Source of the DNA: Chryseosolibacter sp964551035
GTDB lineage: Bacteria > Bacteroidota > Bacteroidia > Cytophagales > Cyclobacteriaceae
Length of the DNA: 64,000 nucleotides
Assembly (NCBI GenBank): GCA_964551035.1
Contig: CAZKBK010000019.1
Coordinates: 1 to 64,000, forward strand
Direction of reading: 5' to 3'
The translations under genes were made by a program, and so were the position numbers. The notes under the pieces were generated by a model that worked only from the letters and a program-made list of their open reading frames with translations, did not search any database and was not told the origin of the DNA. Position 1 is the first letter of the stretch. The number at the start of each line of letters is the position of its first letter. Of this stretch, positions 43,785 to 52,317 are shown one piece after another.

Positions 43785-44036
43785 ATGAAAAAGATCATGA
43801 AAATCATCCCGGTGCTCGCGCTGGTCATCGGTGCGGGCATGGCATTCGCCGGCGCTACACAGCCCGATCCTGTATTGAAAGAAGCTTTCCACAACGGTGA
43901 GTGGATTGACATCACTGGAAAAATGGAAGGACAGGATTACCTCTGTGTTGGCGATGAGAATCCTTGCACGCGCGAACGCGATGAGCAAGGAGAGATTGTA
44001 AGCCAAGTATCTGGTGTGTACACGCCTCTTCCCTGA
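43785..44036 (+). CDS. DUF6520-family secreted small protein (full-length copy)
   Basis: ATG 43785 gives 83 residues. A signal peptide (MKKIMKIIPVLALVIGAGMA, cleavage about FAG) is followed by a ~60-residue acidic mature peptide with two cysteines in LCVGDENPCTRERDEQ. DUF6520 proteins are short exported peptides of Bacteroidota with a conserved signal and variable mature part; they usually sit by MauE and TlpA genes. No function is known. Here the companion MauE is deleted while the terminator follows. Copy 2 at 52318 shares the signal but not the mature part. Confidence 0.82.
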   Translation: MKKIMKIIPVLALVIGAGMAFAGATQPDPVLKEAFHNGEWIDITGKMEGQDYLCVGDENPCTRERDEQGEIVSQVSGVYTPLP

Positions 44037-44042
44037 GGCAGC

Positions 44043-44068
44043 GAACGGCCGGTCAACCCCGGCCGTTC
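44043..44068. terminator. Bidirectional terminator
   Basis: Perfect 10-bp stem GAACGGCCGG (44043-44052) / CCGGCCGTTC (44059-44068) with loop TCAACC, followed by CTTTCT. It lies between the convergent DUF6520 and TlpA genes. Confidence 0.85.
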
Positions 44069-44108
44069 CTTTCTCCACGTTCCGACGGACTCTTGATGGA
44101 TCATTAAG

Positions 44109-45461
44109 CTATGGTTTCCTGTCCCTGATCACCACGACGTCGACGGGCAGGTCACGTTCTACAAGGTCAAGATCATATTCCTTTAGTGCCTTACGCACGT
44201 CTGATACATTTGACATGACGGCCTTGATCTCGAGATCAACCTCTCCAACGTATCCTGTACGATCGATGACCGGTGTTGGCAGGTGTCGCAGGAGAAAATC
44301 CAATTCCTCAACAAACCAGCTAATCATCTTGTTTTTCATGGATCCGCCCAAGCCCGAAAAAGAGGCCATCGGCTCCCCGCCTTTCGTCGCGATCTTGTCC
44401 CCGGTAGAAGTGCGGACCAACGCCAGGCATGGCAATACGCGTTTCTCCACCGAGAATTCATATTGCGGAAACATTCGCCGGAGGTCCTCAAAGGCCAGAT
44501 GGTGAATTGAGTCGCCAAGATGTGGCGGAACAATCCGTTCATAACAAAACAAACTCTGCCTTTGCCAGGCGTCCCGACGGTCGTAGATGAAGCGCTCAGG
44601 GTCAGCAACGTCAGTAAAAACCCGATTGCGGCCGTATATTGTGTGATTGGCCGCACCGAGCACCATTGCCACCATGTTATCAAGCATGTAATTCGTGTAT
44701 GTGACCCGCCGCGCGCCGTTTGGATATTTTCTGTAGTGGTAACCCGCCTGGGCACCCTCAATATAGCTCGTCAATACCGCCCCATATTTCAGCACCGCAT
44801 CGGTGACCATGGAATCGGCGAGCATCAAAGGCATTGCTCTGGGGTTATATTTCCTGACAACATCGTGTTTAACCTCAAATTGCCCCGCAACGCCGTCAAG
44901 CATCGCCTTCACGTTTGCCGCCGTCATCTCCGAAAGGCCCGTGATCGCCCGGACCACACCTTCGCCGTCGATCCATACATAGTGCGGCAGATAGGTATGG
45001 GGAAACATAGCCGTCAGCATGGTGTCGGCCGTCACAAAGGGAAGGTCCAGTTGATGTCCGATCCTCCTCTCAAACTTTTTCAGGAATGCGTCGACCTTTT
45101 CCTCCTGCTCATAGGCTACGGGAAGGAACTGTACACGATTGCCGAACGCACGTTGCATCGAATCCAGCTTGGGCAGGGATGCCACGCAGGGCGAACACCA
45201 CGTTGCCCAGAAATCGATGATCAGCAGCCGGCCCCGAAAATCACTCAGCGACAGGGATTGATCACGGTAGTTGTAAATATTTTCCAGACGCACATTGCGA
45301 ACGCGGTCGCCAATCCCAAAGACGGCCTGTGACCGGGAGGCGTTTACAACAAACACAACACACGCGATCATCAACCCTAAGGATCTGGCGCAAGGGCGCA
45401 ACACGACCGAAGAGGCCCGCCCAAAACAACCGGCCTTCGTCAAAAAAAACAGCAATTTCAT
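44109..45461 (-). CDS. TlpA-like thioredoxin with TIGR03435-like C-terminal region
   Basis: ATG 45461 gives 450 residues (a TTG lies 6 bases upstream). An N-terminal membrane/signal segment (about 1-45) precedes a thioredoxin domain: LSDFRGRLLIIDFWATWCSP with the active site WCSPC, then LPHYVWIDGEGVVRAITG. The last ~130 residues (from about 320) resemble the TIGR03435 soil-protein region, ending KALKEYDLDLVERDLPVDVV. The combination suggests a periplasmic disulfide reductase with an extra substrate-binding half. It follows the receiver gene in the SusC/D operon, 60 bases away. Confidence 0.88.
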   Translation of the reverse strand: MKLLFFLTKAGCFGRASSVVLRPCARSLGLMIACVVFVVNASRSQAVFGIGDRVRNVRLENIYNYRDQSLSLSDFRGRLLIIDFWATWCSPCVASLPKLDSMQRAFGNRVQFLPVAYEQEEKVDAFLKKFERRIGHQLDLPFVTADTMLTAMFPHTYLPHYVWIDGEGVVRAITGLSEMTAANVKAMLDGVAGQFEVKHDVVRKYNPRAMPLMLADSMVTDAVLKYGAVLTSYIEGAQAGYHYRKYPNGARRVTYTNYMLDNMVAMVLGAANHTIYGRNRVFTDVADPERFIYDRRDAWQRQSLFCYERIVPPHLGDSIHHLAFEDLRRMFPQYEFSVEKRVLPCLALVRTSTGDKIATKGGEPMASFSGLGGSMKNKMISWFVEELDFLLRHLPTPVIDRTGYVGEVDLEIKAVMSNVSDVRKALKEYDLDLVERDLPVDVVVIRDRKP

Positions 45462-45521
45462 AACCAATACTTGTTTAGATTATTAGAGAATTTCGTCATT
45501 TCATTCGCTATTGCATAACGA

Positions 45522-45926
45522 TCACAAGCCGTAGTATCCCCTCCCCGCCACAGCAGCCAGCTTCAGTTCAGAGACCGGCCTCATGATGAAGTGGTCTATC
45601 CCCAATGTCCGGGCACGTTTTTGATCGTCCGGGTTGACCGATGAGGTCACCATTGCGATAGTCAACTTGTCGCGGTGAATGCAATTGATATCGTTCAATG
45701 CCGACACGAATTCGAATCCGTTCATCACCGGCATATGAACCTCCACGATGAGGATCTGGGGCATCTCCAGTAACGCCCCACAGTAGGCGCGCAGAAGGTT
45801 CAGCGCTTCAAGTCCATTGAACGCGCTGTGCACCTTCTTTGCAAATCCCAGCGAAGAAATGATTCTTTCCATGAGGAAATGATTCGACTGGTCATCGTCG
45901 ACAAGAAGAACATCTTTCTTTTCCAT
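45522..45926 (-). CDS. Single-domain receiver with Glu in place of phosphoacceptor Asp
   Basis: ATG 45926 (MEKKDVLLVDDDQSNHFLME) gives 134 residues with a receiver fold only. The acidic pocket VDDDQ is present and TSS (after AMV) is the Ser/Thr position, but the phosphoacceptor segment reads ILIVEVHMPVMNGFEF: Glu stands where Asp is expected, and FIMRPVS has Arg instead of Lys. The codon is GAG in the sequence. The Glu may mimic the phosphorylated state. It lies 7 bases after the susD stop, inside the SusC/D-TlpA operon, an unusual place for a receiver. Confidence 0.85.
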   Translation of the reverse strand: MEKKDVLLVDDDQSNHFLMERIISSLGFAKKVHSAFNGLEALNLLRAYCGALLEMPQILIVEVHMPVMNGFEFVSALNDINCIHRDKLTIAMVTSSVNPDDQKRARTLGIDHFIMRPVSELKLAAVAGRGYYGL

Positions 45927-45933
45927 CTGCCGT

Positions 45934-47280
45934 TCAACGCGGATTCTGTTCGATACCGCTGGCCACGATCTCATTGTGTGGTATCGGAAAGACATACCGG
46001 GCACTATTGGGCGTGAGCTTGTATTCCACACCATCGATCTCCCGTACAAGCGTTTTGCGGAAACGTTCCTCAAGGTTCAATCTCCTCAGGTCCATCCACC
46101 GGATGCCGCGAAAGAGAAGTTCCTTGCGGCGTTCCTCCAGAATGATTTCGAGTAATCGCTCTTCGTCGGTTTCGTCGACAGGTACAAAGGTACCAGCCCG
46201 CCATCGCTTGGCCAGCAGCGTGTTGAGGTCTGACAGCGCCCCCGCGATATCACTACGACGCGCGCGGCATTCGGCCCGGGTCAGGTAGAGCTCATCGTTA
46301 GCGATACCGGCAAACCAGACCAGCTGGCCGGTATAGTGGCCCTTAAAATTGAAACGGCCACCGGCGCCCGGACGGAAAAAAATTTCCTTCCTGAGATCGT
46401 TGTCGTCATAGGACGCGTACAACGTCGGGTCCACGTGCGTGGTCGGCCAGATCATATACAGATAAACGTACATCGAGGCATGAAATAAAACCTCGTCGCC
46501 AAGACCGGGAAAAGGGATGAAAGCCTGTGCATCGACCGTGTTGTAGTCGAGCAACGTTCCGTCCAACTCCAGGGCGGCTGTTGCGTGCTCCTCCGCGCGT
46601 ACGAAGTCGCTCATCGACAGATACACGCGTGACAACAGTGCATGTGCAGCCGCCTTTGAAGGGCGGGTGCGTACCACCACCTTATCCGGAAGGTAGTTAA
46701 GGGATTCGGTCAGGTCGCCGGCGATCCGCGCGTAGGTTTCATCAAGCCCGGCGCGTGTCACGGGGGCATTCACATCAGCGGTAAGACGCAGTGGAATTCC
46801 GAGGCCGCCTTCGGGGCCATATGGCGGCGCAAACACCTTGGCCAGGTGAAAGTGCGCATGCGCACGGTAGAATAGCGCGCTGCCCTTCAGGACCGTCCAC
46901 TGCGGCGTCCGCCTGATATCCTCATCCATCCGGTCCAGGGCGGTGAGGGCAACATTGGAATAGAACACCGCCTCGTAGGGGTGGCTCCAGTCACCGTTCG
47001 ACATAGCGCCTTCATAAATATCCTCGGCCCATAAGTAGCTGTTGCGCGCTACATCCCCATAGGCGGTCAGGCCCGATGCCGTTGTGAACACATCGTCGGT
47101 AGCCACGTCGGTCAATCCGGGCACTCCGTTCATCACGCGCGTATTGTCGAGCAATGCCTGCAAATCCTCGGGCCGCGTCGGTATTACCAGCGCCTTGCTC
47201 GGTTTCGCATCCAAAAATTCGTCGTTGCAACCGAAAACGATCAGTGCAAGTCCGTATAGAAAGAATATGGTTCTGGTCAT
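45934..47280 (-). CDS. SusD/RagB-family outer-membrane lipoprotein
   Basis: ATG 47280 (MTRTIFFLYGLALIVFGCNDEF) places a lipobox VFGCND early; ATG 47304 is also in frame. 448 residues with the SusD pattern: DFVRAEEHATAALELDGTLL, VFAPPYGPEGGLGIPLRL, ELYLTRAECRARRSDIAGAL, RRKELLFRGIRWMDLRRLN, FPIPHNEIVAS. SusD caps the SusC channel and binds the substrate outside. The SusC gene lies 39 bases upstream on the same strand. Substrate unknown. Confidence 0.95.
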   Translation of the reverse strand: MTRTIFFLYGLALIVFGCNDEFLDAKPSKALVIPTRPEDLQALLDNTRVMNGVPGLTDVATDDVFTTASGLTAYGDVARNSYLWAEDIYEGAMSNGDWSHPYEAVFYSNVALTALDRMDEDIRRTPQWTVLKGSALFYRAHAHFHLAKVFAPPYGPEGGLGIPLRLTADVNAPVTRAGLDETYARIAGDLTESLNYLPDKVVVRTRPSKAAAHALLSRVYLSMSDFVRAEEHATAALELDGTLLDYNTVDAQAFIPFPGLGDEVLFHASMYVYLYMIWPTTHVDPTLYASYDDNDLRKEIFFRPGAGGRFNFKGHYTGQLVWFAGIANDELYLTRAECRARRSDIAGALSDLNTLLAKRWRAGTFVPVDETDEERLLEIILEERRKELLFRGIRWMDLRRLNLEERFRKTLVREIDGVEYKLTPNSARYVFPIPHNEIVASGIEQNPR

Positions 47281-47319
47281 GCTATTTCTGTCTTTAGGTT
47301 TCATTTTGTTTGATCGTGT

Positions 47320-50300
47320 CTAGAGTTCCAGCCTGATGCCGAGGGCGGCAGATCTCGCGGGAGGTAACGTCGGGTAATCCGGATCGATATCGTTCCTGGT
47401 TGCCTTCCAAAGAATGCACGGATTGGAGAAATAGGCATATAGTTCCACGCTGAACGGCATACGACGGCTTTCATTGAACTGGTAGCCAAGCCTCACGTCT
47501 TGCAACCGGATGTGATCACCGCGTTCCACCAGGGCTTCAGAATACAGGTACATATTGTCGCGATTGGAACTGCCCGACAGTGGCATGGAAGGAACATCCG
47601 TATGATTTTCGTCGCCCGGATTTTGCCACCTCCTGGCAAAGTCGCCGTGGCTTACCCTTCCCTGCAGGAGGCTGCCATAGTGAAGGGACCTCATCCGAAA
47701 CCAGTAGCCAAGCCGGTAGCTGATGTTGAAAGATACCGAAAGGTTTTTCCATGCGAGCGTATTTCGCAAGGCGCCAAACCACGTCGGGCGTGCCGGACCG
47801 TGGTAGATGAGGGAATCAGGTGTCGCGTTCACGATGATTGCGTTGTAGTCGGTACTCGGAGTGCCGGCGACATAGCCGCGTGGATCCCCTGTCGACGGAT
47901 CCAACCCCGCCCAGCGGAAGCTGTAGATGGCAAACAATGGCCGCCCTTCCAGCGGAACAAAGAATTCCGTCGAGCCGCTACCATTTTGGGTGTACGAGAG
48001 TGCCGAGGCCTCCAACTCATAAGCCGTGACTTCTTCGGTGATATGGCTCGTCAACACATCGACGTTCCAAAGGAGTTTCTGCGACAGGGGCCGCGCGCTC
48101 AACGTGATGTCGAATCCACGACCCAATGTACTGGCCGTATTGCCTGTGAACTCGCTAATGCCCGTCGATGGTGAATAGGGAATTGTACCGATCAGATCCA
48201 GGCCGCGTTTCCGGTAGAATTCGATGCTGCCCTTCAGAGCATTGCCGGCAAACCCAAAGTCCGCCCCTACATTGATCATATGCACACGCTCCCAGCGCAG
48301 CGCTTCGTTGGGTGGGTTCACAACAATGCCGTAAGGAAGGCCGCTGTACGGATCAGTGCCGAGCCTGCGCGCCGTGGTCAGGGCGGTGACATTCTTGTTT
48401 ACGTTACCGTTGTAGCCATAGGTGGCGCGGAACCTCAGGTAGTTGGCCCAGGCCGGTCGGAAGAATGACTCCTCGCTGGCTGTCCAGGCAGCACCCGCCG
48501 ACCACAATGGTACCCCGCGTTGGTTACTCCGGACGCCGAAAAGGTTCGACTGGTCTTTGCGTGCGCTTAGCGAAAGGGTATAACGCCGGCGAAAAGAGTA
48601 CGCAACATTTCCAAACCATGACAGATAGCGGTCCGTTGTCGCGTACTGCCCTGCATTCGAGGGGATGCGGAGATTAGAAGGCCGATCATACTGCGGAAAG
48701 AAACTCACGTAATCGATCGCCGCCTGGTGCGTGGCCAGTTCATCATCGTAGCCATAGTACCGGAAACGCGAACCCTGGCTGTTTCGCATCCGTACTTCGT
48801 AGCCAGCCACACCGTTCAACGCATGGTCACCCCAGGAATGCTCGTAAGTGAACTGCGCCCTCGCATTGTGACTTTGGGATATACGCGTCTGCTGATCGAG
48901 GATGCCACCCACCGGCACAGGATGGGAAAACGATCCGCCTGGCACCACCTCCGTAAACCGATTGATGAGGTCACGGGCAAACCACGTTTCCAAACTATAG
49001 TGGTCGCGTTCACGCTGCGATCCACTCCAGTATTGGTAGAGCACCTCGCCCTTCAATCCCGGTGCTGCCTTCCAACCTATTTGAGCGTTCAGCCTGTAAT
49101 CGGCGCCGCGCACGGTGTTGTCTGCCAGCGCGATCTCTTCGAGCGGAACATAACTCCAGTCCAACAAGCCCGACGCCGCTGCAGCCTCGGTGAACGATTG
49201 CCGGTACTCATGTGTGGTTGTCAGATTCCGGCCTTCATCATCCCGGAGCCGCGCGTAGGGATACAGCGCCTGGACTGACGTCACGTTGGTCGCAATAGTG
49301 CCCGCATTATTGCTCGTGGCGTTTCGCAGTGTGTAGTAAATACCGGTAGAGATTTCGAGCCGATCGTCGAGCAACGCCCAGCCATTGCGCGCATTCAGTG
49401 TCAGACGACGATCATCGTTGCCGACCAGTTGATGCGCGACGCGGTCCGTTCCTACGGAAAAATAATAGCGGTTGTGTGCGCCGTTTCCTTCAATACTCAG
49501 CGCATACTGCTGCCGGACTTCGGGACGGTAAAAGAATTCCTCGAAATCGTCCCAGACGTTATTTTTTCGGAGCGCATCCAGTTGTGCCTCATAGTCAGCG
49601 TCCGGGATCGAACCGTCGCGGTTACCGATCATTAGTTCAACAGCCGGGCTTATCGCCGTATGAGTCGAAGAGTTCTCCGCAGCATCATAGAATCCCTGCG
49701 CGAAAAGCATCTCCTCCAGGGAAATGAAGTCGGCGGCGGACATGCGGGGTACATAGTTGAGATCAGGCCTTTCGGCAACCGTCACATTTCCGTTGAAAAA
49801 GACACGCGGCGAGGAACTCTCGCCCCGGCGCGTGGTAATAACGATCACCCCATTCCCCGCGCGCGCACCCCATATCGATGCAGCCGCTGCATCCTTCAAT
49901 ACCGTGATGCTTTCAACATCGTTCGGGTTGATGGTAGAAATGTCGCCATCATAGGGAAAATTGTCGACTACGATGAGCGGGCTCATATCTGAAAACAACG
50001 TTGCTGTTCCACGAATGCTGATGTCGTTTTCGCGATTCGGAATATTGCGGTTGAAGATGAGCCCGCTGGTGACGTCGGCCATTCTTGCCAGGATGTCCGT
50101 GCTTACGGCACGCCGGACAAGGGACTCATCCAGATGGGTAAACGACCCGGTGACACGCTCCCGAGGCAACGTTTCATATCCGGTTGAAACGATCGTAACT
50201 TCATCCAGTGTGGTGATGTCTTCAGTCAAAGAAACATCACCGCTAACGCCCTCCCGGGGCGTCAACGTGACGGGTTGATAGCCGATGAATGAAAAGACCA

Positions 50301-50508
50301 GCACCTCGCCGTCTTTCACCTCGATCGAGTAGCGGCCGTCCGCATCGGTTGACGTACCGCGCGTGGTACCGCGGATCACGACGTTCACCCCTGCCAGGGG
50401 GTCACCCGACCCCACAGCGCTGACCTGCCCTGAGAGAAGGCGCGCTTGGCAGAAAGCGTGATATCCTCCAAAGAGGATCACAAAACATACAAGTAGGGTT
50501 CTAATCAT
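47320..50508 (-). CDS. SusC/RagA-family TonB-linked outer-membrane transporter
   Basis: ATG 50508 (MIRTLLVCFVILFGGYHAFC) gives 1062 residues. Signal, carboxypeptidase-like domain (about 20-110: RLLSGQVSAVGSGDPLAGVN, STDADGRYSIEVKDGE), plug (VESITVLKDAAAASIWGARA, GNGVIVITTRRGES), and a 22-strand barrel ending AALGIRLEL. The plug signature is that of SusC transporters. It pairs with SusD next door. The following receiver, TlpA and flanking DUF6520/MauE cassettes suggest a peptide or redox-linked cargo rather than a glycan; no glycoside hydrolase is next to it. Confidence 0.95.
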   Translation of the reverse strand: MIRTLLVCFVILFGGYHAFCQARLLSGQVSAVGSGDPLAGVNVVIRGTTRGTSTDADGRYSIEVKDGEVLVFSFIGYQPVTLTPREGVSGDVSLTEDITTLDEVTIVSTGYETLPRERVTGSFTHLDESLVRRAVSTDILARMADVTSGLIFNRNIPNRENDISIRGTATLFSDMSPLIVVDNFPYDGDISTINPNDVESITVLKDAAAASIWGARAGNGVIVITTRRGESSSPRVFFNGNVTVAERPDLNYVPRMSAADFISLEEMLFAQGFYDAAENSSTHTAISPAVELMIGNRDGSIPDADYEAQLDALRKNNVWDDFEEFFYRPEVRQQYALSIEGNGAHNRYYFSVGTDRVAHQLVGNDDRRLTLNARNGWALLDDRLEISTGIYYTLRNATSNNAGTIATNVTSVQALYPYARLRDDEGRNLTTTHEYRQSFTEAAAASGLLDWSYVPLEEIALADNTVRGADYRLNAQIGWKAAPGLKGEVLYQYWSGSQRERDHYSLETWFARDLINRFTEVVPGGSFSHPVPVGGILDQQTRISQSHNARAQFTYEHSWGDHALNGVAGYEVRMRNSQGSRFRYYGYDDELATHQAAIDYVSFFPQYDRPSNLRIPSNAGQYATTDRYLSWFGNVAYSFRRRYTLSLSARKDQSNLFGVRSNQRGVPLWSAGAAWTASEESFFRPAWANYLRFRATYGYNGNVNKNVTALTTARRLGTDPYSGLPYGIVVNPPNEALRWERVHMINVGADFGFAGNALKGSIEFYRKRGLDLIGTIPYSPSTGISEFTGNTASTLGRGFDITLSARPLSQKLLWNVDVLTSHITEEVTAYELEASALSYTQNGSGSTEFFVPLEGRPLFAIYSFRWAGLDPSTGDPRGYVAGTPSTDYNAIIVNATPDSLIYHGPARPTWFGALRNTLAWKNLSVSFNISYRLGYWFRMRSLHYGSLLQGRVSHGDFARRWQNPGDENHTDVPSMPLSGSSNRDNMYLYSEALVERGDHIRLQDVRLGYQFNESRRMPFSVELYAYFSNPCILWKATRNDIDPDYPTLPPARSAALGIRLEL

Positions 50509-50900
50509 AGATATGGTGTTTAGGTGGCGATAAATTGAGCGAGACAAGACTCCTGTTCCTCAAAAGCCCCGAAGCATGGTTTCATTCATGCAGTAATTTC
50601 TTCACTTTCGTATCGGTGATCATGGTCCGCCACACAGGGGCGGATGCAGCGCAGCGTATCTTCTCACCTTCTTCATTGAATATCTCCGCTTGCCATGTCG
50701 CCCGCCATCCCGCCTGGGCTGGCAAGGCGTACACGGCAGCAGGATTTATTAACCTAAACTTGTCATTGTGTTGCCCGTCGGGTCCGCACGTGGACGACCC
50801 GGTACTAACGCTGAGCTTGCGAAATGCACAGTACGATCGAAGCTAGCTCGGGGGCCGCTTGCAAAGGAGGAAGATGAGTGCGAAGAGGGTCATGCCTGAA
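50509..50900. other. Intergenic region upstream of susC
   Basis: 392 bases with no convincing gene (a 103-codon frame at 50535-50846 has no start context or family). It should hold the susC promoter; I found no perfect TTTG/TAnnTTTG pair. Near the right end, GCAAAGGAGG at 50861-50870 is shared with module B copy 2. Confidence 0.4.
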
Positions 50901-51125
50901 TCAGTTAGATGATCGTTTGTCCGTTTCATGTGACCTTTGGGGCCCCAGGAGCGTGAGCAGGTCAAAGACTACCTTAAGGTTTTCCATTAGCTCCGGCTCA
51001 CAATTGCCTATTTCAATTTTCCCCAGTATGCCGCGGAGCCCATGGTAATACCTTGGAACCTGATCGATCTTCGCGTTGGGGATCGTGATGCGTATTTCCC
51101 GCCTGTCATTTACGTATTCGATCAT
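50901..51125 (-). CDS. Small acidic/basic protein of module B, copy 1
   Basis: 74 residues starting MIEYVNDRREIRITIPNAKI. No known family, but a paralogue of 73 residues at 52502-52723 shares IRITIPNAKI, RYYHGLRGILGKIE (here) and CEPELMENLKVVFDLL with many silent differences, which supports real coding. The helix-rich C-terminal half ends in a charged tail. The gene is divergent from an HTH regulator, as in toxin-antitoxin or regulator-target pairs; this is suggestion only. Confidence 0.68.
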   Translation of the reverse strand: MIEYVNDRREIRITIPNAKIDQVPRYYHGLRGILGKIEIGNCEPELMENLKVVFDLLTLLGPQRSHETDKRSSN

Positions 51126-51235
51126 AAGATATACCGTTTTGTTGTACTAAAGTAGTTTTTTATTACACTACATGCAAATTTCCGTAATGTTTTTTGTGAT
51201 TATTGTACCGACTATACCTATATATGTACTCAAAA

Positions 51236-51478
51236 ATGGAAAACATGTCAGGAGTAACACGCCTCGGTGAGTATTTTGAGTCCAGATCGATAAGCAAAGC
51301 ACGGGTAGGAAAGAAGATCGGTGTGAGCAAGAACCGCATGACCGCTATCACGACAAGTCAACGGGCGCGCCTCACAGCGGAGGAACTTTATCTCATCGCG
51401 CTTGCGATCGAGGTCAAGCCTGGAGATCTGTTGGAGTATGTTTGTGGTCATCTGAGCATCGATGACAGGCAAGCGTGA
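51236..51478 (+). CDS. Cro/CI-type helix-turn-helix regulator
   Basis: 80 residues from ATG 51236 (51245 is also possible). The XRE-type HTH is plain: RLGEYFESRSISKARVGKKI, GVSKNRMTAITTSQRARLTA (recognition helix), EELYLIALAIEVKPGDLLEY. It has no other domain. It lies 110 bases from the divergent small gene, so it could regulate both. A decayed copy of this gene lies at 52822-52990. Confidence 0.85.
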   Translation: MENMSGVTRLGEYFESRSISKARVGKKIGVSKNRMTAITTSQRARLTAEELYLIALAIEVKPGDLLEYVCGHLSIDDRQA

Positions 51479-51778
51479 CAGCGGTGAGCCCGATGGTTTC
51501 GGACCGCCTTCGGACTAATTCTTTATGTGTCCCACTCAAGCGTACCCGCAATGCCACTGTGTGTAGTCAAACATGAATTTGTCATTTCATTTATTAGCAT
51601 TCCCGGGAGCGTCACCCTCGGGGTATACGCGACAACGTTCCTTTTGCATCGCATTCTGAAATCCAAGCATTGAATCCGGGATTCATCAGTGATATCAACA
51701 ATAATTTCCGGTGAAATTTCATGGTACGACGCTATTTATCCCCTTCTCATTCGTTTTATCCGGCAGATTTACAGGGTC

Positions 51779-52216
51779 ATGAGAACGGAACGGATAAACC
51801 CAAAAATCTTTACTTCCATCGCAGGAGCGCTTTTCGTAGTCCTCTTCGCGTATGCCGCCACCGACAAACTGATGCACATCCGCGAGTTCCGGAATCACCT
51901 GGGCGTGACGTTCCTCTCACCCATGCGCGGCGTCATCGTCTGGATGGCGCCGGCAGCGGAGTTGCTCACCTGTTTGTTTCTTATGGTTCCGGCATGGCGA
52001 AAGATGGGATTGTGGTCAGCCTTCACGCTCATGATAGTGTTCACCGCTTACATCATCGTTATGCTAACTGCGTTCGACCGCATTCCTTGCTCCTGCGGCG
52101 GTGTGATCAACACCCTTTCGTGGCATGAACACCTCATTTTCAACACGGCTTTGATCCTGTTGGCGGGAGGTGCGCTCCTGCTCCACGTCAAATTCGACAG
52201 GAAGAAAAAATTATAG
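51779..52216 (+). CDS. MauE/DoxX-type redox-associated membrane protein
   Basis: ATG 51779 gives 145 residues; in-frame upstream starts at 51689 lie in the leader. Four membrane helices: FTSIAGALFVVLFAYAATDK, GVIVWMAPAAELLTCLFLMV, GLWSAFTLMIVFTAYIIVML, and HLIFNTALILLAGGALLLHV. The family mark is the CxC pair in DRIPCSCGGVINTLSWHEH, facing the periplasm. MauE is needed for amine-dehydrogenase disulfide formation in Paracoccus, and homologues in Bacteroidota sit with DUF6520 and TlpA genes. It is the only intact MauE here. Confidence 0.87.
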   Translation: MRTERINPKIFTSIAGALFVVLFAYAATDKLMHIREFRNHLGVTFLSPMRGVIVWMAPAAELLTCLFLMVPAWRKMGLWSAFTLMIVFTAYIIVMLTAFDRIPCSCGGVINTLSWHEHLIFNTALILLAGGALLLHVKFDRKKKL

Positions 52217-52295
52217 CGCTATCGTTCAGAGGAAGCCGAAAACCTGGGAGAGAGTAGGCATTTTCAATTCAAGACGTTTTGTCGTTTTTTGAGCG
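52204..52295. repeat. Repeat R, copy c
   Basis: Follows the MauE stop and precedes the short DUF6520 gene. Contains TATAGCGCTATC, GCCGAAAACCTGGGAGAG and AAGACGTTTTGTCG. Differs from copy b at only a few positions. Confidence 0.85.
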
Positions 52296-52317
52296 TAAAA
52301 AAAGCGATGCAATCATT

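Larger units (their letters stand above)
43386..44036 (+). repeat. Cassette A, copy 1 (leader, MauE fragment, repeat R, DUF6520 gene)
   Basis: Starts at CAATGCCACTGTGTG and runs in the same order as copy 2 at 51549-52476: a non-coding leader (GCATCGCA, then CAGTGAATCCGGGATTCATC), the MauE start, repeat R and the DUF6520 gene. Differences are scattered substitutions plus one internal deletion of about 380 bases in MauE. Copy 2 is in the same orientation about 8 kb to the right, on the other side of the SusC/D operon. Confidence 0.85.
50855..51478. repeat. Module B, copy 1 (small acidic protein and divergent HTH gene)
   Basis: Homologous to 52453-52990 in the same order and orientation, beginning at CGCTTGCAAAG and continuing through the small minus-strand gene and the divergent HTH gene. 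Here both genes are intact. Confidence 0.85.

Noticed and set aside
50535..50846. 103-codon plus-strand frame upstream of module B
   Set aside because: No homologous frame in module B copy 2, no family and no start signal.
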